Assembly: GCF_001625015.1 (NCBI RefSeq)
Contig: NZ_LVWJ02000014.1
Span: forward strand, 1,922,001 to 1,986,000
Direction: 5' to 3'
DNA from: Lewinella sp. 4G2
GTDB lineage: Bacteria > Bacteroidota > Bacteroidia > Chitinophagales > Saprospiraceae
DNA: 64,000 bases
The position numbers and the translations under genes are program-made. Of this stretch, positions 7,619 to 15,319 are shown piece after piece. The notes beneath the pieces are model-generated. The model saw nothing but the letters and a program-made list of their open reading frames with translations. It had not been told where the DNA came from and ran no database searches. How positions within the stretch are numbered: position 1 is the first letter of the stretch; each line of letters starts with the position of its first letter.

Positions 7619-8776
7619 ATGCGCTTTTTATTCCTATTTCTTTGCACCTGCGTCAGCGCCCAAATGGTGGCGCAGGAATTTGGTATGGTCTTCGAGGAGA
7701 AGCCCTTCGAAGAACTGCTCGCCCAGGCCAAGGCCGAAGACAAAGTGATCTTTATCGATGCCTATACGACCTGGTGTGGCCCCTGCAAAATGATGTCCTC
7801 CAAGGTATTTCCCGACATGGAGGTGGGCAAGGTCTACAACGACCGGTTTATTAACGCCAAGATCGACATGGAGAAGGGAGAAGGCCCCGGGATCGCCCAG
7901 CGCTACAACGTGATGGCTTACCCGACTTACCTCTTTATTGACGGCGACGGCAACATCGTCCACAAAGCCCTGGGCTACATCCCCGCCCCCAAGTTCCTCG
8001 CGCTGGCCGACGTGGCGGTGAGTGATAAGAATCTCGGTACCCTCAACAAACGCTACGACGACGGCGAACGCGACGCTGCCTTCATCGAAAGTTACCTCGG
8101 TACCCTGACGGACGTGTACGAAAAGCAACGCGCCGGTGAAGTCATTGAAGACTACCTCGCCAGCAAGGAAGACTGGACGGACGAAGGCACCGTCGGGCTC
8201 ATCATCGCCAACCCCGGAAAGGTGGGTGGTGACCGGATGCACTTCCTGCTGACCCACCCCGAAGAGGCCATGGCTTCCGCCGGTTCCGGCTCCTACATGA
8301 TGGGCCTGCAGCAGGTCTTGCTCGGCCAGTACATGCAGGATGCGGGTAAGCGCGCGCTGCCCGAAACGAAGGACATTATTCCTTTCTACACGAAGTACGC
8401 CGCGCCACTGAAGGACCGCCTCGCCGCGCATTACACCATGTTTCAGGCCAGCCAAATGAACGACATGGAGACCTACCTGCCGGCCGCCAAGTACTACTTG
8501 AAGGCCTACCCCAGCAACGACTTCGGTGAATTGAATACCGCCGCCTGGGACTTCTTCGAGAACGCTACCGACCCCGCTGATCTGGAACTCGCGCTCGGTT
8601 GGGCCAAGCAATCCGTAGAACTGCGCGCTACCTACCCTAACCTGGATACACTAGCCTGGCTCTACAAGAAAACCGGAGACGACGCGATGGCCGCAAAGAC
8701 CGCCGCCCGCGCCATCGAAATGGCCAAGGAAACGGACCAGGATTACAGCTCAACGGAAGAACTGCTGAACGACTAA
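7619..8776 (+). CDS. Secreted thioredoxin-fold protein
   Basis: 385 residues from ATG 7619. The start is set by the signal peptide MRFLFLFLCTCVSAQ, which ends in the A-Q site common in this genome. A thioredoxin domain follows (about residues 25-140) with the redox centre WCGPC, a YPT cis-proline segment (VMAYPTYLFIDGDG) and a GYIPAP.F loop. The remaining 240 residues are helical and resemble TPR-like tails of periplasmic thioredoxin-family proteins in Bacteroidota. A role in thiol redox chemistry in the envelope is inferred. The end of the signal peptide is encoded by a 17-mer repeat (7644-7660). Confidence 0.88.
   Translation: MRFLFLFLCTCVSAQMVAQEFGMVFEEKPFEELLAQAKAEDKVIFIDAYTTWCGPCKMMSSKVFPDMEVGKVYNDRFINAKIDMEKGEGPGIAQRYNVMAYPTYLFIDGDGNIVHKALGYIPAPKFLALADVAVSDKNLGTLNKRYDDGERDAAFIESYLGTLTDVYEKQRAGEVIEDYLASKEDWTDEGTVGLIIANPGKVGGDRMHFLLTHPEEAMASAGSGSYMMGLQQVLLGQYMQDAGKRALPETKDIIPFYTKYAAPLKDRLAAHYTMFQASQMNDMETYLPAAKYYLKAYPSNDFGELNTAAWDFFENATDPADLELALGWAKQSVELRATYPNLDTLAWLYKKTGDDAMAAKTAARAIEMAKETDQDYSSTEELLND
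7644..7660 (+). repeat. 17-mer repeat (16/17) inside a signal peptide
   Basis: GCACCTGCGTCAGCGCC encodes C-T-C-V-S-A up to the signal-peptidase site. The flanks (TTT before, CAAA after) also resemble those of the copy at 38332. Confidence 0.85.
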
Positions 8777-8791
8777 TATTCTCGCTAGCTG

Positions 8792-8848
8792 AAGCCCGGT
8801 TGCTCCGTTGAGGTACGCTACGTACCTCCCCGGCGCAACCGGGCTTTG
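8792..8848 (+). terminator. Long hairpin after the thioredoxin gene
   Basis: A 12-bp outer stem (8792-8803 with 8835-8846, AAGCCCGGTTGC/GCAACCGGGCTT) and an inner stem (8811-8817 with 8821-8827). It lies between stop 8776 and the next start 8867. The T-run is short, so it may be a processing or partial termination signal. Confidence 0.65.
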
Positions 8849-8866
8849 CTGTTTAAGGAACTGGAT

Positions 8867-9736
8867 ATGCGAAATAGACTTCTCTTCTTTTTCCTGCTGT
8901 TTGCCGGGGCAATATCCGCCCAAACCTCGCCGCGTGAGGTGATCGATGGCGTCTGGGAATCCATGCGCAAGGCGGATACTACGGGCCTGCGCGACCACTT
9001 TCACCCGGAAGCAGATATCTACTCCGTGACCACCCTGCCTACGGGTAAAACGATCGTCCAGGAAGGCAGCATCGACGCTTGGTTTCAGGGTATAGCCGCG
9101 GCGAAAGCCGGTGCCTGGGATGAACGCACCGCCTACACGGAAACACGGACGGACGGCTTCCTGGCCAGCGCCTGGGTGCCCTACGTATTTTACTACGACG
9201 GGAAGTTGCACCATTGCGGAACGAACGCCTTCCAACTCGTAAAGGATAGCGCAACGGACCGCTGGCGCATCCTCCACATCACGGACACCCGGCGGGACGC
9301 GGAGGGCGACTGTCAGGAATTGAGCGCCTCCCCAGACCCTAAAGCGGACATTGAAACGTTGGCCACCAATTGGCACCGGGCCGCATCCACAACCGATTCC
9401 ACCGTATTCTTCGGTTCCATCGCCGACGACGGATTTTACCTCGGTACCGACAAAGGAGAGCACTGGACGAAGGCCGAATTCCTGAGCTTCGCTGCACCCT
9501 ATTTTGCCCGGGGCAAAGCCTGGTCCTTCACCGCCAGCGAACGCCACGTCTTCTACGACGAAGACCGGCAGATCGCCTGGTGGGACGAAGTCCTCGACAC
9601 CTGGATGGGGCCCTGCCGGGGTACGGCCGTCGTTGAACGCGATGGTAACAGCGACTGGAAGATCAAGCATTATACCCTGAGTATGCTGGTGCCGAATGAG
9701 CGGGTCAAAGAAGTGATTGAGGCAATTGAGAAGTAG
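8867..9736 (+). CDS. Secreted protein with two NTF2/SnoaL-like domains
   Basis: 289 residues from ATG 8867, chosen because MRNRLLFFFLLFAGAISAQ is a clear signal peptide; a TTG seven codons upstream lies in the hairpin. Two copies of the cone-shaped NTF2-like domain follow (about residues 22-145 and 158-285), each with a VIDGVW/LATNWH helix, an F.PEADIY/DDGFYLGT segment and a closing W+I.HI/WKI.HYTLS strand. NTF2-like folds serve as small-molecule binders, isomerases or inhibitors; no catalytic signature identifies this one. Cellular role unknown. Confidence 0.75.
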   Translation: MRNRLLFFFLLFAGAISAQTSPREVIDGVWESMRKADTTGLRDHFHPEADIYSVTTLPTGKTIVQEGSIDAWFQGIAAAKAGAWDERTAYTETRTDGFLASAWVPYVFYYDGKLHHCGTNAFQLVKDSATDRWRILHITDTRRDAEGDCQELSASPDPKADIETLATNWHRAASTTDSTVFFGSIADDGFYLGTDKGEHWTKAEFLSFAAPYFARGKAWSFTASERHVFYDEDRQIAWWDEVLDTWMGPCRGTAVVERDGNSDWKIKHYTLSMLVPNERVKEVIEAIEK

Positions 9737-9907
9737 CGTTCAAGATTAACTTTTGTATTTCCTGTTTTTCTAATCGTAGGAATATTCAATTCTATCACTT
9801 TTATGTGTTTCTGTTTTTGCGTGCTTTTGTGTTCCCGCTGTTACGATTGACGCTAGTGTAGTTCTCTAATCCTAAACCCATATTTTGTCGCGCTTGCCCC
9901 TCATGTC

Positions 9908-10960
9908 ATGTACATAAAACTCCTCCAACAACTAATCGCCACGCCCTCCCTTTCGCGCCAGGAATCAACTACTGCGGATATCCTGGAGCAATTTTTGCGG
10001 GAACGGGGCCTCGCGCCAAACCGCCACCTGAATAACGTTTGGTTGAAGGCCCGCAACTGGGTGGAAGGTCGTCCGGTAATCCTGCTGAACAGCCACCACG
10101 ATACCGTCAAAGCGGCGGCCGGGTACACCCGCGACCCGCACGCTCCGGATATTGAAGACGGCAAATTGTACGGTTTGGGGAGCAACGACGCCGGGGGCGC
10201 CCTCGTCAGTTTGGTCGCCACCTTTGTTGAATTAGAGAACGATGCTTCGCTGGGGTGCAACCTCATCCTTGCGGCCACCGCGGAAGAAGAGATCAGCGGG
10301 CCGAACGGGATTGCGGCCGTCCTGCCCCTCCTCGGTAAGGTGGATGCCGCGATTGTGGGGGAACCCACCTTACTAGATTTCGCGGTAGCCGAACGCGGCC
10401 TCGTCGTCCTCGACGGTCTCGCTACCGGCGAAAGCGGCCACGCCGCCCGCAAGGAAGGGACGAACGCCCTCTACCTGGCCCTCGATGCCATCCAGGCGAT
10501 TCGCGGCCACGTTTTTACCCGCCCCAGTAGTTTGCTGGACCCGACCCACGCTACTGTGACCGTCCTCAACAGCGGCACCCAACACAACGTAGTACCGGAC
10601 CGGGCCGCTTTCCTGGTGGATCTCCGCGTCAACGAGCAGTACACCAATGAGGAAGCGGTGGAGGAATTGCAAGTCATTTGTCCTACGGCTACCCTGACGC
10701 CCCGCAGCCTCCGCCTACAATCGAGCCGAATTTCCGCCGACCACGCCCTTGTGCGAGCGGGGCGGGTGGTGCGGCCGGAGTCGGTGCTCTACGGAAGCCC
10801 TACGCTGAGTGACCAGGCCTTGATGCCATTCCCGACGCTCAAGTTGGGGCCGGGAGATAGCGCTCGCTCCCACACGGCGGATGAATTCATTTACGTGCGG
10901 GAAATTGAGGAGGCTATTGCCCTGTACCCGAAGCTGTTACGGGAAGCTTACCCCGCCTAA
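9908..10960 (+). CDS. M20 family deacylase/peptidase (ArgE/DapE type)
   Basis: 350 residues. Zinc-binding motifs of the M20 family are in order: LLNSHHDTV, LGSNDAGGALVSL, ATAEEEISGPNG (catalytic Glu pair) and VGEPT, with an inserted dimerisation domain (about residues 165-260) and a terminal His region (GPGDSARSHTADEFI). This matches the amidohydrolases that deacetylate acetylornithine or acetylcitrulline, or desuccinylate diaminopimelate precursors. In Bacteroidota the arginine-pathway role is the commoner one, but no arginine gene is adjacent. ATG 9908 is preferred over an ATG at 9903 that stops after three codons. Confidence 0.9.
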   Translation: MYIKLLQQLIATPSLSRQESTTADILEQFLRERGLAPNRHLNNVWLKARNWVEGRPVILLNSHHDTVKAAAGYTRDPHAPDIEDGKLYGLGSNDAGGALVSLVATFVELENDASLGCNLILAATAEEEISGPNGIAAVLPLLGKVDAAIVGEPTLLDFAVAERGLVVLDGLATGESGHAARKEGTNALYLALDAIQAIRGHVFTRPSSLLDPTHATVTVLNSGTQHNVVPDRAAFLVDLRVNEQYTNEEAVEELQVICPTATLTPRSLRLQSSRISADHALVRAGRVVRPESVLYGSPTLSDQALMPFPTLKLGPGDSARSHTADEFIYVREIEEAIALYPKLLREAYPA

Positions 10961-11085
10961 AAAACTTTTTTCGGACCATCAGGCAGCGCATTAAAGGTCG
11001 CCACCGTTTTAAGGGCAGTTTTGATGATGAAAGATTTAACAGCCTCGTTTTATACTCACTAGTTTTATCAACGGCTGTTTCGAAG

Positions 11086-11126
11086 AAGAGGAAGAAGGGC
11101 TGCGGTCCTTGCTTCCTCTTTGTTTT
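11086..11126 (+). terminator. Rho-independent-like hairpin
   Basis: AAGAGGAAG (11086-11094) pairs with CTTCCTCTT (11112-11120), followed by a T-rich run. It lies between the M20 stop and the convergent aroQ end. Confidence 0.6.
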
Positions 11127-11153
11127 TCGGGGAAGTTCAAGTCAGGACCGTCC

Positions 11154-11579
11154 TCACACGAAGTACTCCACCGCCAATTCGTATCCCTTCAGGCCGAACC
11201 CGATAATGATACCCTCCGCCACCGAGCTGATGTAGGAGTGGTGGCGAAAGGCCTCCCGCTTGTGGACGTTACTGATGTGGACCTCCACCACCGGCGTTTT
11301 GATGGCACTGATCGCATCCGCCAAGGCGACTGAAGTATGGGTGTAGGCACCGGCATTGAGGATGATGCCGTCGTAATCAAACCCTACCTCGTGCAGCTTA
11401 TCGATCAACTCCCCCTCATGATTGGATTGGAAGTAAGACAGGTCTACGTCCGCATCGACGAATTTCCCCTTTAGGTGGATCATGAAGTCGTCGAAAGTGT
11501 CCTCACCGTAGATCTCCGGTTCGCGCTTGCCGAGGAGGTTGAGGTTGGGGCCGTTGATGATTAGGATGGAAAGGGGCAT
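11154..11579 (-). CDS. aroQ: 3-dehydroquinate dehydratase, type II
   Basis: 141 residues. It removes water from 3-dehydroquinate in the shikimate pathway, as a cytoplasmic dodecamer. Motifs are intact: INGPNLNLLGKREPEIYG with the catalytic Tyr in its lid loop, SNHEGELIDKLHE, GIILNAGAYTHTSVALADAI and VEVHISNVHKREAFRHHSYIS with the catalytic His. The ATG at 11579 is preceded by ten phased heptads that end CTAATAA-ATGCCC, almost the same junction as at the sulfatase gene. No other aromatic-pathway gene is nearby. Confidence 0.97.
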   Translation of the reverse strand: MPLSILIINGPNLNLLGKREPEIYGEDTFDDFMIHLKGKFVDADVDLSYFQSNHEGELIDKLHEVGFDYDGIILNAGAYTHTSVALADAISAIKTPVVEVHISNVHKREAFRHHSYISSVAEGIIIGFGLKGYELAVEYFV

Positions 11580-11583
11580 TTAT

Positions 11584-11653
11584 TAGTCTTTAGTCTGTAG
11601 TCTATAGTCTGCAGTTTATAGTCTGCAGTCTTTCGTCTGTAGTCTATAGTCCT
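11584..11653 (-). repeat. Ten phased heptads upstream of aroQ
   Basis: Ten consecutive 7-bp units (TAGTCTT, TAGTCTG, TAGTCTA, TAGTCTG, CAGTTTA and so on, read on the plus strand) without a phase break. On the aroQ strand they read AGACTA-like and end four bases before the start codon. Confidence 0.9.
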
Positions 11654-11790
11654 TCGGACTTGGGAGGGGGAGTAGCTAAGTCTTTCGGGGTGAAATTACC
11701 GTTCTTGTGGCGGATTGCCGCATCGTCAAGGCTTCCCGGGCAACGGGCTTGGGATCGGGGCTATCCAATTACGGGTTTACCCATCTTTAA

Positions 11791-13239
11791 ATGACCAACC
11801 AATTCTTTCGTAACGCGCTGTTCCAGGTGTCCCTTAACCTACTGGTGAAGGGGATTTACCTCTTTGGCGTAGAGCGTGTCGTCCAGAACACGTTACCGGA
11901 AGGGGATTACGGTTTGTACTTCAGCCTTCTCGGGTTGGGGATGCTGTTGCAGGTCATCGCGGATTTTGGGCTCCAGTTGTACAACAGTCGGGAACTGAGT
12001 GGGGACCGTGACCGACTTGCCGCCTACTTTCCTTACTTCATCGGGCTGAAGATTATTTTGGGGTCAGTCTTTTTTCTGGCCCTTTTGGTGGTGGGGAACT
12101 GGATCGGGTATACGCGGACGGAAATTCAGTTACTCGTCCTGGCAGGAACGGTTCAATTCTTTAACTCGCTGGTGCTTTACCTCCGGTCCAATCTCTCTGG
12201 TTTAGGCCGGTACGCGCTGGACGGGTGGTTCAGCGTGCTGGATAAGACCCTGCTGATCATCACGGTCGGTGGCCTATTGCTCTTCGCCCCGGAGCACTTG
12301 ACGATCTTCCGTTTCGCGAGCTTACAACTGCTGGCGTGGGGGCTTACGGCGGCCGGTTTGCTCTACGTGGTTTGGGACCGTCTCCCCCAGAAGTTACCCC
12401 GCTTTGAACGTGGCCGGATGGCGGAATTACTGAGGGGTGGGGCACCGTTCGCCCTGGCGGTCTTCCTCACCGTAGCCTATTCCCGGATCGATGCCGTCAT
12501 GATTGAGCGCCTGTTGCCGGACGGAGACGTGCAGTCCAACCACTACGCCGCCGCCTACCGTTTGCTGGATGCGATGAATATGGTCGGGTGGTTACTGGCG
12601 GGGCTCCTCATCCCCATGTACGCGCGGATGCGGGCGGCGGGGGAGGATATCCGTCCGCTACTCAAGTTCAGTGCTCGGTTACTTGTGGCCGGTTCGGTAT
12701 GTGCGGCCGTTCCGCTGGCCCTGTACGCTCAGCCGGTTGTGGATCTGCTGTACGTTTTCGCTAACGAAAGTACGGGCTTGATCCTTTCCGCACTGGCCGT
12801 CACTTTCGTGGCTCAGTGCCTGAACTACGCCTACGGTTCCCTACTCAGCGCAGCGGGCTTCATTGGGCGGATGAACTACGTTTACGTCTTCGGCATCGTC
12901 CTCAATATCGGCGGAAATTGGTTGCTATTGCCGGCCTACGGGGCGGTGGGGGCGGCCGTGATGACGCTGGTCACCCAGTCCTTCATTGCGTTAACGCAGT
13001 TGTTTTTAGCCCACCGTTGGCTCGGTATTTCGCTGAGGGTTATTGGTTGGGGCCCGGTCCTCGTTTTTATCCTATTGCTGGGCACCTGCGGCAGCGCCCT
13101 CGTCTGGCGAGGTGTGCCGTGGCTGCTTGCGTTCAGTTTGCTGCTTTTCGGTGGCCTGCTGCTGGCACTCGGTTTCGGGTTGATTGACCTGAATAAATTA
13201 CGCGCCCTCCCCGCGGAACGCAAGGGAAATGAAGAGTAG
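11791..13239 (+). CDS. Polysaccharide/oligosaccharide flippase, Wzx (MATE-like) family
   Basis: 482 residues with about 12-14 hydrophobic helices spread over the whole length, and short polar loops. The opening FRNALFQVSLNLLVKGIYLFGV and the YSRIDAVMIERLLPDGDV..NHYAAAYRLLDA block are typical of the polysaccharide biosynthesis/export flippases that move lipid-linked glycans across the inner membrane. No glycosyltransferase cluster surrounds it, so the glycan is unknown. An exact 17-mer (13082-13098) encodes GTCGSA near the loop before the last helices, and another copy lies 14 bp after the stop. Confidence 0.88.
   Translation: MTNQFFRNALFQVSLNLLVKGIYLFGVERVVQNTLPEGDYGLYFSLLGLGMLLQVIADFGLQLYNSRELSGDRDRLAAYFPYFIGLKIILGSVFFLALLVVGNWIGYTRTEIQLLVLAGTVQFFNSLVLYLRSNLSGLGRYALDGWFSVLDKTLLIITVGGLLLFAPEHLTIFRFASLQLLAWGLTAAGLLYVVWDRLPQKLPRFERGRMAELLRGGAPFALAVFLTVAYSRIDAVMIERLLPDGDVQSNHYAAAYRLLDAMNMVGWLLAGLLIPMYARMRAAGEDIRPLLKFSARLLVAGSVCAAVPLALYAQPVVDLLYVFANESTGLILSALAVTFVAQCLNYAYGSLLSAAGFIGRMNYVYVFGIVLNIGGNWLLLPAYGAVGAAVMTLVTQSFIALTQLFLAHRWLGISLRVIGWGPVLVFILLLGTCGSALVWRGVPWLLAFSLLLFGGLLLALGFGLIDLNKLRALPAERKGNEE
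13082..13098 (+). repeat. 17-mer repeat (exact) in the flippase gene
   Basis: GCACCTGCGGCAGCGCC encodes part of G-T-C-G-S-A between two late membrane helices. Confidence 0.9.
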
Positions 13240-13252
13240 CGAAGCCGGTTTT

Positions 13253-13269
13253 GGCGCTGCCGCGGGTGC
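13253..13269 (-). repeat. 17-mer repeat (16/17), intergenic
   Basis: The plus strand reads GGCGCTGCCGCGGGTGC, 14 bp after the flippase stop and opposite in orientation to the copy 155 bp upstream. Just after it (13278-13291) AAGTAGC/AAGTAGG forms a two-unit heptad repeat. Confidence 0.85.
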
Positions 13270-13386
13270 AATGTTAAGGGGCAAGTAGCAAGTAGGCAAC
13301 GGCAGTAAAATGGACGGACCAAAAACCCGGATGGAACCGTGACAAATAAGGCGCAACCAAAGCTGGTTTGGGCGGTTTCGTACCCT

Positions 13387-14463
13387 ATGCACGTACAGCA
13401 ACATTTTGGAAAAAAGGGCGTCCTCCTCGTCAATTTGGGGACGCCGGACGCACCCACCCCCAGAGCAGTAAATCGCTACCTCGGCGAGTTTCTGACCGAC
13501 CCCCGGGTGATTGATAACCTGCCCGGCCCGGCCCAACAAGTGCTGGTGCGCGGCATCATTGCCCCCATCCGTTCCGGTATCGTGAACCCCTTCAAACCCG
13601 GTGGCTCCACCAAACTGTACCAGGAACTCTGGACGGAAAACGGCAGCCCCCTGAAGTACTACGGCGAAGTACTCGTGGAGCACGTGGCCAAGGAGCTGGG
13701 CGACGAGTACGAAGTTCGCCTCGCCATGCGCTACCAGAACCCGAGTATCGACTCCGCCCTCCAGGAATTGCTGGCCGCCGGCGTGAGCTCCGTAACGGTC
13801 TTCCCCCTCTTCCCCCAGTACGCGAGCGCAACGACAGGCAGCGTCCACCAGGAAGTGATGCGGCTCTTGAGCAAGGAGCAGACGATCCCCAACGTCAACC
13901 TCGTCAATAGCTACTACGAGCACCCGGCCCTCATCAAAGTATTCGCCGACAACGCCCGCGACATGGGTGGTTTGGACGACTACGACCACATCATCTTCAG
14001 CTACCACGGCCTGCCGCAACGGCAACTGAAAAAAGCGGATGCCTCCGATTGCTACTGCTACGCGGACGGTACCTCGAGTTGTTGCCACTCCATCCAGCAG
14101 GTGAACCAGTTTTGCTACAGCGCCCAGTGTTTCGCGACGACCCGCGCGATTGCGGCGGAACTAGGTTTGAGTGAGGACCGGTACACTACCTCTTTCCAGT
14201 CCCGCCTCGGTTTTGATGACTGGGCCAAGCCTTATACCATCGATATTCTGGAGGAGTTGGCGAAGGAGAAGGGCGCCAAACGCCTCCTCTGTTTCAGCCC
14301 GGCCTTCGTAAGTGATTGCCTGGAGACGACGATCGAAATTGGTTTGGAGTACCAAGAAGAGTTTGAAGAGTGGGGTGGGGAGAAGATTGATTTGGTGCCG
14401 AGTTTGAATGATGACCCGCGGTGGATCAAGGCGGTGGTGGAGATGGTGCGGGCGGAGAGTTGA
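13387..14463 (+). CDS. hemH: Ferrochelatase
   Basis: 358 residues from ATG 13387; a GTG at 13339 would add 16 residues without family support. HemH inserts ferrous iron into protoporphyrin IX, the last step of heme synthesis. Family blocks are clear: KGVLLVNLGTPDAPTP at the N-terminus, GSPLKYYGE, RYQNPSID, VFPLFPQYASATTGS, the active-site IIFSYHGLPQRQL with the metal-site His, SYQSR-like TTSFQSRLGFDDWAKP, and CFSPAFVSDCLETTIEI with the catalytic Glu. A cysteine-rich stretch (ASDCYCYADGTSSCC) near the middle suggests a bound metal, but this is not certain. Confidence 0.96.
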   Translation: MHVQQHFGKKGVLLVNLGTPDAPTPRAVNRYLGEFLTDPRVIDNLPGPAQQVLVRGIIAPIRSGIVNPFKPGGSTKLYQELWTENGSPLKYYGEVLVEHVAKELGDEYEVRLAMRYQNPSIDSALQELLAAGVSSVTVFPLFPQYASATTGSVHQEVMRLLSKEQTIPNVNLVNSYYEHPALIKVFADNARDMGGLDDYDHIIFSYHGLPQRQLKKADASDCYCYADGTSSCCHSIQQVNQFCYSAQCFATTRAIAAELGLSEDRYTTSFQSRLGFDDWAKPYTIDILEELAKEKGAKRLLCFSPAFVSDCLETTIEIGLEYQEEFEEWGGEKIDLVPSLNDDPRWIKAVVEMVRAES

Positions 14464-14480
14464 TGGGTGTGCTGCGCACG

Positions 14481-14570
14481 GTTTTCGACAAGAGGATAAG
14501 GAGGGAAAGGGAGTTGGGTGCGTTGGATCGTTTTCGACAAGGGGATAAAGAGGAAAAGGAGTAAAGGAGG
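14481..14570 (+). repeat. Left pair of GTTTTCGACAAG repeats
   Basis: Two direct copies of a roughly 34-40 bp unit start at 14481 and 14530. Each opens GTTTTCGACAAG and continues as a purine-only tract (GGATAAGGAGGGAAAGGGAG type). They face the GxxExxY gene; inverted partners lie at 15181-15214 and 15241-15272. Confidence 0.9.
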
Positions 14571-14664
14571 CCATATGCTCCGCACCGGTTCAATGTCGCG
14601 CATTTACCGACATATGGACGGCTAAAGGCTTCTTATTGGCATTCGAGCTTACCTTATCTGCCCA

Positions 14665-15072
14665 TTACTGGTAACCATCGACTACTCTGAAGATGTTGTC
14701 TTTGAGCTTTTGAGAATTGAAGTTGACCAAGAGACCATGTTTGATTCCTGATAGTCTCAAATAGGTACGGAGCTGCGTCCAAGCTATTGGAGGAATAACT
14801 TCAACGGATTTCAGTTCGATTATCACCCTGTCATCGACCACCATATCGGCGTAGAATGCGGATATGTCATTTACGTAGTCATCAGTAATTCGGTACTGCC
14901 TCTGGCATTCTACCTTAAGTCCATGCTTTCGCAATCTACCGGCTAAGGATGCTTCGTACACTTTCTCATAGATGCCAGGGCCATAGGCAAAATATGCCTG
15001 GTACATTTCGTGTACGATTAGCGACATCAAATCTTGGGTGGAAAGATCCACTGAGTAACTAATAGGTTTCAT
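14665..15072 (-). CDS. GxxExxY protein, PD-(D/E)XK nuclease-like fold
   Basis: 135 residues from ATG 15072; a TTG seven codons upstream is less likely. The name-giving motif is present (GIYEKVY, near residue 35), and a D..VVDDRVIIELKSVE segment (about residues 78-92) matches the D...ExK core of restriction-endonuclease-like folds. It ends with the family pattern QLRTYLRLSGIKHGLLVNF. The biochemical role of the family is unknown. The gene is visibly AT-richer than hemH and mfd on either side, is on the opposite strand, and is bracketed by paired inverted repeats, which suggests a separately acquired unit. Confidence 0.9.
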   Translation of the reverse strand: MKPISYSVDLSTQDLMSLIVHEMYQAYFAYGPGIYEKVYEASLAGRLRKHGLKVECQRQYRITDDYVNDISAFYADMVVDDRVIIELKSVEVIPPIAWTQLRTYLRLSGIKHGLLVNFNSQKLKDNIFRVVDGYQ

Positions 15073-15180
15073 TGTTTCTGCTGTTGCAAACAAAAGTATG
15101 GATAATTCACTAATAAGACAAATTGTTTCGTACGGTTTACTAGTGCACTCCTTATTGAATCAATGACCGCAACTTCTTGT

Positions 15181-15272
15181 TCCCCCTTTCCTCCTTTACC
15201 ATCTTGTCGAAAACAAACCACAAGAGTCAACCTCTTTGACTTCTTTGCCTCCTTTTTCTTCTTGTCGAAAAC
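15181..15272 (-). repeat. Right pair of GTTTTCGACAAG repeats (inverted)
   Basis: Two copies at 15181-15214 and 15241-15272, each ending CTTGTCGAAAAC on the plus strand, preceded by a pyrimidine-only tract. Reverse-complemented they match the left pair in the 12-bp core exactly and the purine tract approximately. Confidence 0.9.
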
Positions 15273-15319
15273 AACACAAACACAAAACCCCGAAACAAAA
15301 TTCAAGGTTACCTTAAGCA

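Noticed and set aside
7634..9670. Long minus-strand frames (7634-8611 and 8750-9670)
   Set aside because: They mirror the thioredoxin-like and NTF2-like genes, whose plus-strand products have signal peptides and domain motifs.
13198..14088. 296-codon minus frame across the flippase end and hemH
   Set aside because: Antisense to hemH motifs and lacks any recognisable protein feature.
14665..15072. GxxExxY gene as part of a 23S rRNA intervening sequence
   Set aside because: No rRNA is in the window; the island lies between hemH and mfd.
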